This document shows positions 8,002-15,703 of a DNA stretch of 64,000 nt, piece by piece. The DNA is taken from NCBI RefSeq assembly GCF_016863135.1, contig NZ_BOOH01000051.1, forward strand, positions 87,098 to 151,097, in the 5' to 3' direction. Source of the stretch: Planobispora longispora. GTDB taxonomy: Bacteria > Actinomycetota > Actinomycetes > Streptosporangiales > Streptosporangiaceae. The notes beneath the pieces were generated by a model. It worked only from the letters and a program-made list of their open reading frames with translations, ran no database searches and was not told where the DNA came from. The translations under genes were made by a program, and so were the position numbers. Within the stretch, counting starts at the first letter, position 1. Each line of letters starts with the position of its first letter.

Positions 8002-8267
8002 TAGCAGGCATGACCGCTTCTAGCCTGCTTTCTTTGCATTTAGCGCCAAATTTCAGTCTGATTGGTGCTCATGTGAGGCAAGTTTCTGTTTTTTCGGCTG
8101 AGAATCGGGGAGAGGGCCCTAATCTGGGGACAAGAGAGACCCGATCCCGGGAAGATGTGTCGTGGTGCTGCCCGCGCAGCGGCAGGTTGGCCCTCGGGAA
8201 GGGGTTCCAGCGGAGTCCGCTTGCGTCCCCGCCGGTCAACGCCGTTTCTTCCCCGAGGAGATTCGAT

Positions 8268-8561
8268 ATGAGCGATCACCGCAGCCGGTGCGAAGTCTGT
8301 GGCGGCGTCCGGCCCGCGCAGAACCCCGGTGAGTACACCCGTGATCGGCTGCTGCTGATCGCCGAGGTCGGGTTCTGCGCCTGCCGGACCGCCGCGACCG
8401 CCGCCGACGGCCATGCTTCCCCCGAGCCCGGGTCCGCCGAGCCCCGGACCGCGGAGATCCGGTCCGCCGAGCCGGAGACCAGGCCCCAGTCTGCCGCGCC
8501 TCGTCCGGCCGAGGCTCAGCCCGCCAGGCCCCAGCCCGTCGGGCCCAGGGCCGGAGGCTGA
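8268..8561 (+). CDS. small CxxC protein with disordered tail
   Basis: 97 residues from ATG 8268, preceded by GAGGAG with 7 bases spacing; this decides the start although the frame is open further upstream. The N-terminal 45 residues contain CEVCGG (Cys 8 and 11) and a later CAC pair (FCACRT), together suggesting a small zinc-binding knuckle. The remaining half is low-complexity Ser/Ala/Glu/Pro/Arg repeats such as SAEPRTAEIRSAEP. No family recognised; the first 45 residues look like the functional part. It has its own AT-rich upstream region with an inverted repeat (7949-8001). Confidence 0.65.
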   Translation: MSDHRSRCEVCGGVRPAQNPGEYTRDRLLLIAEVGFCACRTAATAADGHASPEPGSAEPRTAEIRSAEPETRPQSAAPRPAEAQPARPQPVGPRAGG

Positions 8562-8669
8562 GCGCCGCCCCCATGGGCTGAGCGCCGTCCCCGCGCCGAT
8601 CGCCTGCCCCGGTGCTCCTGTGACTCCTGGGCAGCCGTAAGGCGTGTGCTCAAACCGGGACATGGTGTG

Positions 8670-8702
8670 TATATTTTCCTTCAGTGAGTCCTGTCTGAAG
8701 GA
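8670..8702 (+). promoter_or_regulatory. -10-like box and palindrome at the start of the DUF6421 operon
   Basis: TATATT at 8670-8675 is a near-consensus -10 element; the -35 region is weak. TCCTTCAG (8677-8684) and CTGAAGGA (8695-8702) form an 8-bp perfect inverted repeat. If transcription starts about 7 bases after the -10, the palindrome spans roughly +1 to +20, the classical place for a repressor site. If the start is further upstream, the right arm would instead pair over the Shine-Dalgarno AAGGAGG at 8698-8704 and could control translation. Confidence 0.5.
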
Positions 8703-8708
8703 GGATTT

Positions 8709-10808
8709 GTGGTGAGGGCCTTCCCCCGGGTGTTGTTCGACGAGGCGCACAGTGAGTCCTGGACGATCCGGCGGGACGTGGCCGAGGCGATGAATCCCGG
8801 CCATCCGGACGACAACAGCTACGCCCGCGCCGCCGAGCTGCTGCGCCGCCTGGGGCACGTCGTCACCGCGCACACCGAGGGCGCCGTCACCCCGGCCGTC
8901 CTCGCCGGCGCCGACGCCTTCGTGATCGCGCACCCCTCCGGGGACCGCTGGGAGCGCACCGTCGACTCGGGCAGCCCGGTCTTCACCGCCGAGGAGATCG
9001 ACGCGATCGAGGAGTATGTCGCCGGAGGCGGGGGCCTCGTCGTGCTGGCCGAGTGCGAGCAGGACAAGTACGGCAACAACCTCGCCGATCTCCTCGACGT
9101 CTTCGGCGTCAAGGTCGCGCACGCCACCGTCCAGGACCCCAGGAACGCCCACAACGGCGTGGCCTCCTGGATCCTGGGCGTTCCCGGTGAGACGGGCCGC
9201 GAGGACCTCCTGGCCGGGGCCCGCCGCGCCTGCTTCTACCGATCCGGGGTGCTCGCCGCCCCCGCGGACGCCACGGTGCTGTTCTCGACCTCCCCCACCG
9301 CCGCCCCCGCCGGGGAGCCGCTGGCGGTGGCCGTACGGCACGGTGAGGGCCGCGTCGTCGTGGTCGCCGACTCCGACCTGTTCGGCGACGACTCGATCGC
9401 CGACTACGACCACGCCGCCCTCTGGGGCAATCTCATCACCTGGGTCTCCCGCATCCCCGCGAAGGCCGCGCCGGGCGCGGTGGAGGGTGAGAAGAGGGGA
9501 ACGGCGCGGGAGGAGGCGCTCGCCGTCTTCCGGAGGCTCAAGGACGCCGTCGAGCGGCTCAGGCCGCTCCAGGCCAAGGACGGCTCGATCGAGGGCGACC
9601 GGGACCTCGCCGTCGCGCTGATCTCCGAGATCGTCGAGCACGTCGCGGCTCTCGCGCCCCGTTTCCCGCACGACGAGGCCTACCTCGCCGCCGTCGTCGC
9701 CGACTTCCGCAAGTGGGTCGAGCAGGGCCTCGGCGTGCCCGACTTCCTCGACTCGCTCAACGCCTTCCACCCCGACACCCAGCGGGTCGACGGGCTGGAG
9801 CACCTGGTCGTCTTCCCGATGTACACCCAGAACGGCACCACCTTCCGGTACGTCGAGGCCGTGTGGATCCGCACCGTCTGGCCCGAGTGGCTGGCCGAGC
9901 TGGAGCGCACCCGCTACGACAACCCGCTGTTCGTGCCCATCGCCTTCGAGGACTTCACCTCCGGCTACGACACCAACTCGGCGGTGCTGTTCCCGGAGAC
10001 CGTCGCGGTCCGCGAGACCCCGGCCCGCTTCACCTGGGGAGGCATCTTCTGCGACCGGGAGGCCGCCCGGTTCCGCAGGGTCGGCCGGGCCGCCGCGGAC
10101 ACGCTGAAGCTGGCGCTGCCGCCGGACGCCGCCCGCCTGCTGGAGTCGCAGGAGCTGGCCCAGGACACCTTCGTGCTCTGGGACCTCGTCCACGACCGCA
10201 CGCACAGCCACGGCGACCTGCCGTTCGACCCGTTCATGATCAAGCAGCGGATGCCGTACTGGCTCTACTCCCTGGAGGAGCTGCGCTGCGACCTGACCGC
10301 GTTCGGCGAGGCCGTGAAGCTGGAGGAGGAGGGCGTGCCGCACGCCCGGTACGTCCAGTACGCGATCCTGTTCGACCGGCTCTTCCGCTTCCCGATCACC
10401 GGTGACCGGGTCCGCAACTACGACGGCCTCGGCGGCCAGCTGCTCTTCGCCTACCTGCACCGCAACGACGTCGTACGGTGGACCGACAACCGGCTCAGCG
10501 TCGACTGGTCGCGGCTCGCCGGCGGCGTGGCGGACCTGCGCGGCGAGGTGGAGAAGCTCTACCGCGACGGCATCGACCGCTCCAAGCTCGCCCACTGGCT
10601 GGCCGCCCACGAGCTCGTCGCGGCCTACGTCGAGCCGCACCCGGCCTCGGTCTGGGCCCGGGGCGTGGACGCGCTGCCGACCGAGGGCTTCCCGAAGGCC
10701 GTGGTGGACGCGGTGCTGTCCGACGAGTTCCCGCTGAGCATGTTCTACGAGGCCCTGCGCCGTAAGCTCGGCGAGGTCGTCGACTCCACGAAGGGGATCC
10801 GAGCATGA
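8709..10808 (+). CDS. DUF6421-like protein fused to an N-terminal amidotransferase-like domain
   Basis: 699 residues. Two adjacent in-frame GTG codons at 8709 and 8712 both lie behind AAGGAGG, so either may start. Residues 1 to about 255 resemble the class I glutamine amidotransferase/ThuA-like fold: VLFDEAHSE, DAFVIAHPSG, YVAGGGGLVVLAECEQ, VVVVADSDLFGDD. I see no clear catalytic Cys-His pair, so the domain may be binding only. Residues from about 270 resemble DUF6421, with a His-rich stretch WDLVHDRTHSHGDLPFDPF that could bind a metal. First gene of an overlapping set with an SDR and a threonine aldolase, a grouping I recall from other actinomycetes. Function unknown. Confidence 0.72.
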   Translation: MVRAFPRVLFDEAHSESWTIRRDVAEAMNPGHPDDNSYARAAELLRRLGHVVTAHTEGAVTPAVLAGADAFVIAHPSGDRWERTVDSGSPVFTAEEIDAIEEYVAGGGGLVVLAECEQDKYGNNLADLLDVFGVKVAHATVQDPRNAHNGVASWILGVPGETGREDLLAGARRACFYRSGVLAAPADATVLFSTSPTAAPAGEPLAVAVRHGEGRVVVVADSDLFGDDSIADYDHAALWGNLITWVSRIPAKAAPGAVEGEKRGTAREEALAVFRRLKDAVERLRPLQAKDGSIEGDRDLAVALISEIVEHVAALAPRFPHDEAYLAAVVADFRKWVEQGLGVPDFLDSLNAFHPDTQRVDGLEHLVVFPMYTQNGTTFRYVEAVWIRTVWPEWLAELERTRYDNPLFVPIAFEDFTSGYDTNSAVLFPETVAVRETPARFTWGGIFCDREAARFRRVGRAAADTLKLALPPDAARLLESQELAQDTFVLWDLVHDRTHSHGDLPFDPFMIKQRMPYWLYSLEELRCDLTAFGEAVKLEEEGVPHARYVQYAILFDRLFRFPITGDRVRNYDGLGGQLLFAYLHRNDVVRWTDNRLSVDWSRLAGGVADLRGEVEKLYRDGIDRSKLAHWLAAHELVAAYVEPHPASVWARGVDALPTEGFPKAVVDAVLSDEFPLSMFYEALRRKLGEVVDSTKGIRA

Positions 10809-11473
10809 TCATTCTTGTCGCCGGCGCGGCCGGCCCCGCGGGTCAGGCGGTCGTCCGCCGCTTCGCGGACCAGGGACACACCGTCATCGGCGTCGACAAG
10901 TCGGGCGCCGACGGGACGCTCACGGAGCACCCGAGCGAGCGCGACCACAGACAGGTGGACCTCCTCGACTTCGACGCGGTGCGGAAGCTCGCCGCGGACG
11001 TCCGGGCCGAGCACGGCCGCGTGGACGGCGTCGTGCACCTGGTCGGCGGCTGGCGCGGGTCGAAGACCTTCGCCGAGACGAAGCTGGAGGACTGGGCGCT
11101 CCTGCACGACCTCCTCGTCCGCACCCTCCAGCACGTCACGCTCGCCTTCGAGCCGCTGCTCAAGGCGAGCGAGCGCGGGCGGTTCGCGATCGTCTCCGCC
11201 AAGGCGGCCGAGCGCCCCACCCAGGGCAACGCGGCGTACGGCACCGCCAAGGCCGCCGCCGAGGCGTGGACCCTCGCCTTCGCCGACGCCCTGGAGGGCA
11301 CCGGCGCCACCGCGAACATCCTGGTCGTCAAGGCCCTCGTGCACGAGGGCATGCGCGCGGCCGCCCCCGACAAGAAGTTCCCCGGCTTCACCGACGTCGA
11401 GGACCTCGCCGCGGCGATCGAGGGCCTGTGGGACACCGACGTCAACGGCACCCGAACGGATCTCACCCAGTGA
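10805..11473 (+). CDS. SDR family NAD(P)-dependent oxidoreductase
   Basis: 222 residues from ATG 10805, which overlaps the preceding stop (ATGA). Short for an SDR but complete: the cofactor loop is VAGAAGPAGQAVVRRF (variant of GxxxGxG), HLVGGWRGSK is the NNAG-like strand, SAKAAERP carries the serine, and YGTAKAAAEAW is the catalytic YxxxK. The C-terminal DLAAAIEGLWDTDVNGTRTDL is standard for classical SDRs. Acts in the cytosol, substrate unknown; co-translated with the DUF6421-like protein and the threonine aldolase. Confidence 0.87.
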   Translation: MIILVAGAAGPAGQAVVRRFADQGHTVIGVDKSGADGTLTEHPSERDHRQVDLLDFDAVRKLAADVRAEHGRVDGVVHLVGGWRGSKTFAETKLEDWALLHDLLVRTLQHVTLAFEPLLKASERGRFAIVSAKAAERPTQGNAAYGTAKAAAEAWTLAFADALEGTGATANILVVKALVHEGMRAAAPDKKFPGFTDVEDLAAAIEGLWDTDVNGTRTDLTQ

Positions 11474-12606
11474 CGGACGCGACACCCCGCGCCGTGACCG
11501 GCGCCCCGGCCGGATCGGCGAGCGGTTCCACGGCCGGGACCGCGACCGACGCGGTCCGCAGGCACGACCCGGCGGTCAAGGGCTTCGCCAGCGACAACTA
11601 CGCCGGGATCCACCCGGAGGTCCTCGCCGCGATCGCGCTCGCGAACGGCGGCCACCAGACCGCCTACGGCGACGACGTCTACACCGAGGCGCTCCAGGAC
11701 GTCTTCCGCGGGCACTTCGGCCCGGCGGCCGAGGTCTGGCCGGTGTTCAACGGCACCGGCGCCAACGTGGTCGCGCTGCGCGCGATGACCGCCCACTGGG
11801 AGGCCGTGGTCTGCGCCGAGTCGGCGCACATCCACACCGACGAGGGCGGCGCGCCGGAGCGCACGGCCGGGCTCAAGCTGCTGCCCGTGGCCACCCCGGA
11901 CGGCAAGCTCACCCCCGAGCTGATCGACCGGCAGGCGTGGGGCTTCGGCGACGAGCACCGCGCCCAGCCCAGGGTCGTCTCGATCACGCAGACCACCGAG
12001 CTGGGCACGCTCTACACCCCGGAGGAGATCAGGGCGATCTGCGAGCACGCCCACGGCCTGGGCATGCTCGTCCACCTCGACGGGGCCCGGGCCGCCAACG
12101 CCGCGGCCGCGCTGGACGTGCCGCTGCGCGCGTTCACCACCGACGCGGGCGTGGACGTGCTCTCCTTCGGCGGCACCAAGGCCGGGCTGATGTTCGGCGA
12201 GGCCGTCGTCGTGCTCAACCCCGACGCCGTGCGGGGCCTGCGCTACCTGCGCAAGAGCGCGATGCAGCTCGCCTCCAAGATGCGCTTCGTCTCGGTGCAG
12301 TTCGAGGCGCTGCTCGCCGGGGACCTGTGGCTGCGCAACGCCCGCAACGCCAACGCGATGGCCCGGCGGCTGGCCGAGGCCGTCCGGGGGATCCCCGGTG
12401 TGGAGATCCCGCGCCCGGTCCAGGCCAACGCGGTCTTCGCGATCCTGCCGCCGGAGGTCACCGAGCGGCTGCAGAAGCGCTTCCGCTTCTACACCTGGAA
12501 CGAGGCCACCGGTGAGGTCCGCTGGATGACCGCGTTCGACACCACCGAGGCCGATGTCGACGCCTTCGCCGCCGCCGTCGCCGAGGAGATAGCATTGTCC
12601 GCATGA
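11470..12606 (+). CDS. threonine aldolase-like (beta-eliminating lyase) PLP enzyme
   Basis: 378 residues from GTG 11470, overlapping the SDR stop by GTGA. Fold-type I PLP enzyme of the low-specificity threonine aldolase group: FASDNYAGIHPEVLAA near the N-terminus, ESAHIHTDEGGAPE, VHLDGARAANA (Asp for the pyridine nitrogen) and SFGGTKAGLMFGEAVV with the PLP lysine. The expected reaction is cleavage of beta-hydroxy amino acids to glycine plus aldehyde. The last codons include the rare ATA and TTG (12588-12596), where a -10-like box for the trpS leader is embedded. The stop TGA overlaps the leader-peptide ATG. Confidence 0.88.
   Translation: MTDATPRAVTGAPAGSASGSTAGTATDAVRRHDPAVKGFASDNYAGIHPEVLAAIALANGGHQTAYGDDVYTEALQDVFRGHFGPAAEVWPVFNGTGANVVALRAMTAHWEAVVCAESAHIHTDEGGAPERTAGLKLLPVATPDGKLTPELIDRQAWGFGDEHRAQPRVVSITQTTELGTLYTPEEIRAICEHAHGLGMLVHLDGARAANAAAALDVPLRAFTTDAGVDVLSFGGTKAGLMFGEAVVVLNPDAVRGLRYLRKSAMQLASKMRFVSVQFEALLAGDLWLRNARNANAMARRLAEAVRGIPGVEIPRPVQANAVFAILPPEVTERLQKRFRFYTWNEATGEVRWMTAFDTTEADVDAFAAAVAEEIALSA
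12590..12595 (+). promoter_or_regulatory. candidate -10 box for a leaderless trpS leader transcript
   Basis: TAGCAT matches the actinomycete -10 pattern TANNNT and lies 7 bases before the leader-peptide ATG at 12603, so the transcript could begin at or next to that ATG. It is written by the rare codons GAG-ATA-GCA-TTG at the end of the aldolase gene. No good -35 is visible, so the promoter is a hypothesis. Read-through from the DUF6421 operon is the alternative. Confidence 0.45.
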
Positions 12607-12656
12607 GCCACCGCAGCCTGGGTCTGTGGCGGGCCGCCTCCCGGCGGACCCGCTAG
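12603..12656 (+). CDS. trpS leader peptide
   Basis: A 17-residue peptide, MSHRSLGLWRAASRRTR, ATG 12603 to TAG 12654-12656. The ATG overlaps the aldolase stop (ATGA). Its single Trp codon TGG (12627-12629) sits immediately before the 5' arm of hairpin 1 (12629-12638). A ribosome stalled there would cover that arm. It precedes a tryptophanyl-tRNA synthetase gene, so the peptide most likely senses charged tRNA-Trp by ribosome-mediated attenuation, a mechanism reported for an inducible Streptomyces TrpRS gene. Confidence 0.8.
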   Translation: MSHRSLGLWRAASRRTR

Positions 12657-12707
12657 CCAGCCCAGCCTGCGCAGAGAAAACGGCCGCCGTTCACCGGCGG
12701 CCTTTTT
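12629..12707 (+). promoter_or_regulatory. transcription attenuator of trpS
   Basis: Two exclusive foldings are visible. Hairpin 1:2 pairs 12629-12638 with 12643-12653 (10 base pairs, bulged A12648, loop TCCC). Terminator 3:4 pairs GGCCGCCG 12682-12689 with CGGCGGCC 12695-12702, followed by TTTTT. The antiterminator pairs CGGCGG 12642-12647 (arm 2) with CCGCCG 12684-12689 (arm 3). When Trp-tRNA is scarce the ribosome waits on the Trp codon at 12627-12629, masks arm 1, frees arm 2 to capture arm 3, and trpS is transcribed. With ample Trp-tRNA the terminator forms. Confidence 0.82.
12682..12707 (+). terminator. intrinsic terminator of the trpS leader
   Basis: Perfect 8-bp GC stem (12682-12689 / 12695-12702), 5-base loop TTCAC, and a run of five T at 12703-12707. 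A U-tract is unusual among the hairpins in this window and marks this as a genuine intrinsic terminator, here the attenuating one 52 bases before the trpS ATG. Confidence 0.85.
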
Positions 12708-12758
12708 CGTCTCCCGGGCCGGTGATCCGGCGGTCCCTCCACCCCGAAGGGACGAGAA

Positions 12759-13724
12759 ATGAACAAGCGCGTCTTCTCCGCCTTCCAGGCGACCGGCCGT
12801 CTGACCCTCGGCAACTACCTCGGCGCGATCCTGCCCGCCGTACGGCTCCAGGACGAGGCCGTCTGCGTCTACGCCGTCGCCGACCTGCACGCCCTGACCG
12901 TCAGGCACGATCCCGCGCTCCTGCGCGCCCGCACCCGCGAGGTGGCGGCTCTGCTGCTCGCCTGCGGGCTGGACCGCTCCGTGCTCTACCTCCAGTCGCG
13001 GGTGCCCGCCCACGCCGAGCTGCACTACCTGCTGGAGAGCACGGCCCACGAGGGCGAGATGCGCAGGATGGTGCAGTTCAAGGAGAAGTCGGCGGCGCAG
13101 GAGGAGGTGCGGCTCTCGCTGCTGACCTATCCCGCGCTGATGGCCGCCGACATCCTGCTGAACCGCGCGGACCTCGTGCCGGTGGGGGACGACCAGCGCC
13201 AGCACATGGAGCTCACCCGCGACCTGGCGCTGCGTTTCAACCGCCGGTACGGCGAGACGTTCGTCGTCCCCGAGGCCGTGTACCCCCGGGTGGCCGCCCG
13301 GGTCATGGACCTGGCCACGCCCACCGCGAAGATGAGCAAGTCCGGAGCCTCGGAGGCCGGGACGGTCTACCTGCTCGATCCTCCCGACGCCGTCCGGCGC
13401 AAGATCATGAGGGCCGTGACCGACTCCGGGAGCGAGGTCTGCTACGACCCGGAGGGCAAGCCGGGCGTCTCCAACCTGCTCGCCCTGCTCGCGGCCTGTT
13501 CGGGCAGGCCGGTGGAGTCGCTGGCCTACGGCTCGTACGGCGCGCTGAAGAAGGACGCGGCCGAGGCGGTGAGCGAGGCGCTGGCGCCGGTCCGGGAGCG
13601 TTTCGCGGTCCTGTCCGCCGACCCGGCGGAGCTGGAGCGGCTCCTGGCCGCTGCGGCGGCCAGGGTGATCGAGGAGACCGCCGGTCTGCTGGCCGCCGCC
13701 CGCCGGGCCGTCGGCCTGGCCTGA
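12759..13724 (+). CDS. trpS: tryptophanyl-tRNA synthetase, attenuator-controlled
   Basis: 321 residues, ATG 12759 with GAAGGGACGAG before it. Class I synthetase: the HIGH-equivalent is GRLTLGNYLGA (about residue 15) and the second signature is KMSKSGAS (about residue 192). It charges tRNA-Trp with tryptophan in the cytosol. Slightly shorter than typical bacterial TrpRS (about 330). Actinomycetes often carry a housekeeping TrpRS and a second inducible, sometimes indolmycin-resistant, copy under attenuation. The leader with a Trp codon here suggests this is the inducible one, but a second copy cannot be seen in this window. QATG replaces the usual QPTG in the first motif. Confidence 0.92.
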   Translation: MNKRVFSAFQATGRLTLGNYLGAILPAVRLQDEAVCVYAVADLHALTVRHDPALLRARTREVAALLLACGLDRSVLYLQSRVPAHAELHYLLESTAHEGEMRRMVQFKEKSAAQEEVRLSLLTYPALMAADILLNRADLVPVGDDQRQHMELTRDLALRFNRRYGETFVVPEAVYPRVAARVMDLATPTAKMSKSGASEAGTVYLLDPPDAVRRKIMRAVTDSGSEVCYDPEGKPGVSNLLALLAACSGRPVESLAYGSYGALKKDAAEAVSEALAPVRERFAVLSADPAELERLLAAAAARVIEETAGLLAAARRAVGLA

Positions 13725-13767
13725 GGGGAGCCGGTCCCGGGGCCCCGGAGGGAGCCGATCCCCCCGG

Positions 13768-14067
13768 TCAGGGTTTGTGGCCTGTCTCGTTCTCGTACTG
13801 GGTGAGCTGCTGTTCCAACGCCTTCATCAGCTCGAACACCTGGCTCGGGGGGATGCGGATCCGGCTGACGATCCGGGTCGGCACGCTGACGAAGGGCTGC
13901 CCCGACGACGGGTCGTTGGCCAGCTGCGGCGGTCGGGTGATGACCGCGAAATCCAGGACGAACCCATCCTGGGTATGCCATACCGAGGCGAAATTGGCGT
14001 ACTGCCCCATTTCAACCTCAGCGGAGATGCTCACCTCCAGGCGGTTCTCCGGCTCGTCGTTCACCAT
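13768..14067 (-). CDS. DUF3467 domain protein
   Basis: 99 residues from ATG 14067 behind GGAGGA with 7 bases spacing; a further upstream ATG at 14097 lacks a site. The sequence shows the DUF3467 pattern: EVEMGQYANFASVWHTQDGFVLDFAV, followed by PTRIVSRIRIPPSQVFELMKALEQQL. The family is a small beta-rich domain of unknown function found across bacteria. It is transcribed toward trpS and is probably monocistronic. Confidence 0.85.
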   Translation of the reverse strand: MVNDEPENRLEVSISAEVEMGQYANFASVWHTQDGFVLDFAVITRPPQLANDPSSGQPFVSVPTRIVSRIRIPPSQVFELMKALEQQLTQYENETGHKP

Positions 14068-14133
14068 GTGAGTCTCCTCCGGCCAGGCCGTCCCCACGCT
14101 CCCGGCCGGGAGCCGGCCACGGACGCTCAGGCG

Positions 14134-14802
14134 CTATTCAAGAATGGACGGCAGCGGCTGGGCACCCCGCTGCCTGAGCATGTCGGTCATCAGTTTGATC
14201 TCACCGCTCTGCGTGTTGACGATGTGCCGGGCCATCGTTACCACCTCGTCGCGTTCGGACAGGTTCAGCAGGGCCTCCGCCATCTGCACGCCGCCCTCGT
14301 GATGGCGGATCATGAGCTGGAGGAAGAGGACCTCCTTGTCCTTCCCGGTGGCCTGACGGAGCCGTTCGAGCTCGTCCTCGCTCGCCATGCCGGGCATCGC
14401 GGCCGACGTCCCGGCGCCGGTGGCCGGCGTCCCGCCGCCGTGGCCGTGACCGGCCATCCACGCCATCGGCGGCTGCCCGCCCGCCTGGTTGAGCTCCCAC
14501 TGCTGCAGCCAGCCCATGAACATGCCGCGCTGGGCGGTCTGGGTGATGATGATGTCGTAGGTGAGGACCCGCAGCTTGTCGTCGGCGCTGCCGTCCCTGG
14601 TGATGAACGACATCTGCACGGCCTGTGAGTGGTGGACGGCCATGTCGCGGGCGAATCCGGCCTCGGCGGAGGCGTCGGTCGGCTCGCCGTCCCGGCCCAG
14701 GACGAACAGCAGGACGACGGCTGCGACCAGGCAGCCCAGCAGAACGCCCAGCGCCGTGCGTCGCCATGACTTCCGCGGGTAGTCTTCAACAGGGTTTTCC
14801 AT
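14134..14802 (-). CDS. DUF305 domain membrane-anchored protein
   Basis: 222 residues from ATG 14802. A single membrane anchor at residues 17-37 (ALGVLLGCLVAAVVLLFVLG) leaves the rest outside. The DUF305 ferritin-like helices are clear: FARDMAVHHSQAVQMS and later LQLMIRHHEGGVQMAEALL, both rich in His and Met. Between them is a Gly/His/Met linker, AWMAGHGHGGGTPATG. Family members are tied to copper or other metal handling at the cell surface. In actinomycetes this gene commonly stands beside a DUF3105 gene, as here, where the two are divergent with about 120 bases between. Confidence 0.87.
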   Translation of the reverse strand: MENPVEDYPRKSWRRTALGVLLGCLVAAVVLLFVLGRDGEPTDASAEAGFARDMAVHHSQAVQMSFITRDGSADDKLRVLTYDIIITQTAQRGMFMGWLQQWELNQAGGQPPMAWMAGHGHGGGTPATGAGTSAAMPGMASEDELERLRQATGKDKEVLFLQLMIRHHEGGVQMAEALLNLSERDEVVTMARHIVNTQSGEIKLMTDMLRQRGAQPLPSILE

Positions 14803-14923
14803 TACCCGCCAAGCCTACTCACCCCGGACGGCGCCGTGCCGTCACGTGCCCGGTGTCCCTTATTCTCCCTATACGGCGGCAGGGCATAAGGTAACCCGCA
14901 GTTGTACGCCGGCCGGAGGATCG

Positions 14924-15634
14924 ATGACGAAGGACAAGACGCAGGCGAGACGCGATCACCTCGCCAAGATGCGTGCCCAGCAGAAGGCCAAGGAGCGCAG
15001 GACGGCGCTCTTGATGTGGGGCGTCGGCGGTGTGGTCATCGTCCTGATCGTCGGCCTGGTCGGCTTCTATCTGGTGAAGCAGGCCAAGGAGACCTCGCTG
15101 GACGCCGTCGTCAGCGCCAAGTATCCCGGGAGCGTCCACGTCCCGGCCAAGGTCTCCTACAAGGAGACCCCGCCGATGGGCGGGGAGCACCACGAGGTCT
15201 GGCAGAACTGCGGGATCTACGAGGCGCCGATCAACAACGAGAACGCCGTCCACTCGATGGAGCACGGCGCCGTGTGGATCACCTACCGGCCCGACCTGCC
15301 CAAGGACCAGGTGGACGTCCTGAAGGAGATGGCCTCCAGCGACTACATGCTCCTGAGCCCGTACCCCGGCCTGCCGAGCAGCGTCGTGGTCAGCTCCTGG
15401 AACAAGCAGCTCAAGCTGGACGGCGCCGACGACCCGCGCCTGCCGAAGTTCATCCAGAAGTTCAAGCAGGGTCCCGAGACGCCCGAGCTCGGCGCGACCT
15501 GCGACAGCGAGCTGACCACCACCACCGCCGAGAACCCGATCCCGGAGGCCAGCCCGACGCCGACCGGGAGCCCGGCCCCCAGCGGCAGCCCGACCGCGGA
15601 GCCCGAGGCGTCCCCGTCGCCCACCTCCTCCTGA
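14924..15634 (+). CDS. DUF3105 domain membrane-anchored protein
   Basis: 236 residues from ATG 14924, with GGAGGA 6 bases upstream. The N-terminus is charged and cytoplasmic ([20 protein letters not shown]), followed by a membrane segment at about residues 28-49. The external domain carries the DUF3105 signature [26 protein letters not shown], with a conserved Cys and two His. A second Cys occurs near [10 protein letters not shown]. The last 40 residues are Pro/Ser/Glu-rich. Function is unknown; the His/Met motif and its pairing with DUF305 hint at metal or redox work at the cell surface. Confidence 0.87.
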   Translation: MTKDKTQARRDHLAKMRAQQKAKERRTALLMWGVGGVVIVLIVGLVGFYLVKQAKETSLDAVVSAKYPGSVHVPAKVSYKETPPMGGEHHEVWQNCGIYEAPINNENAVHSMEHGAVWITYRPDLPKDQVDVLKEMASSDYMLLSPYPGLPSSVVVSSWNKQLKLDGADDPRLPKFIQKFKQGPETPELGATCDSELTTTTAENPIPEASPTPTGSPAPSGSPTAEPEASPSPTSS

Positions 15635-15647
15635 CCTTCCACCGGGG

Positions 15648-15681
15648 TACGGCCGCCCGGACGCCGGAAGCGGCGGCCGTA
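15648..15681. terminator. bidirectional hairpin between DUF3105 and ald genes
   Basis: TACGGCCGCC (15648-15657) pairs perfectly with GGCGGCCGTA (15672-15681). It sits 13 bases after one stop codon and 22 bases after the convergent one, so it probably ends both transcripts. Confidence 0.65.
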
Positions 15682-15703
15682 CCGGCCGGGAAGATCCGGA
15701 AGA

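Noticed and set aside
8040..10640. Very long minus-strand open frame over the DUF6421-like gene
   Set aside because: The plus-strand product has coherent domains, a strong ribosome binding site and an operon. The minus-strand frame is a by-product of GC-rich codon bias and gives Arg/Gly/Asp-rich nonsense.
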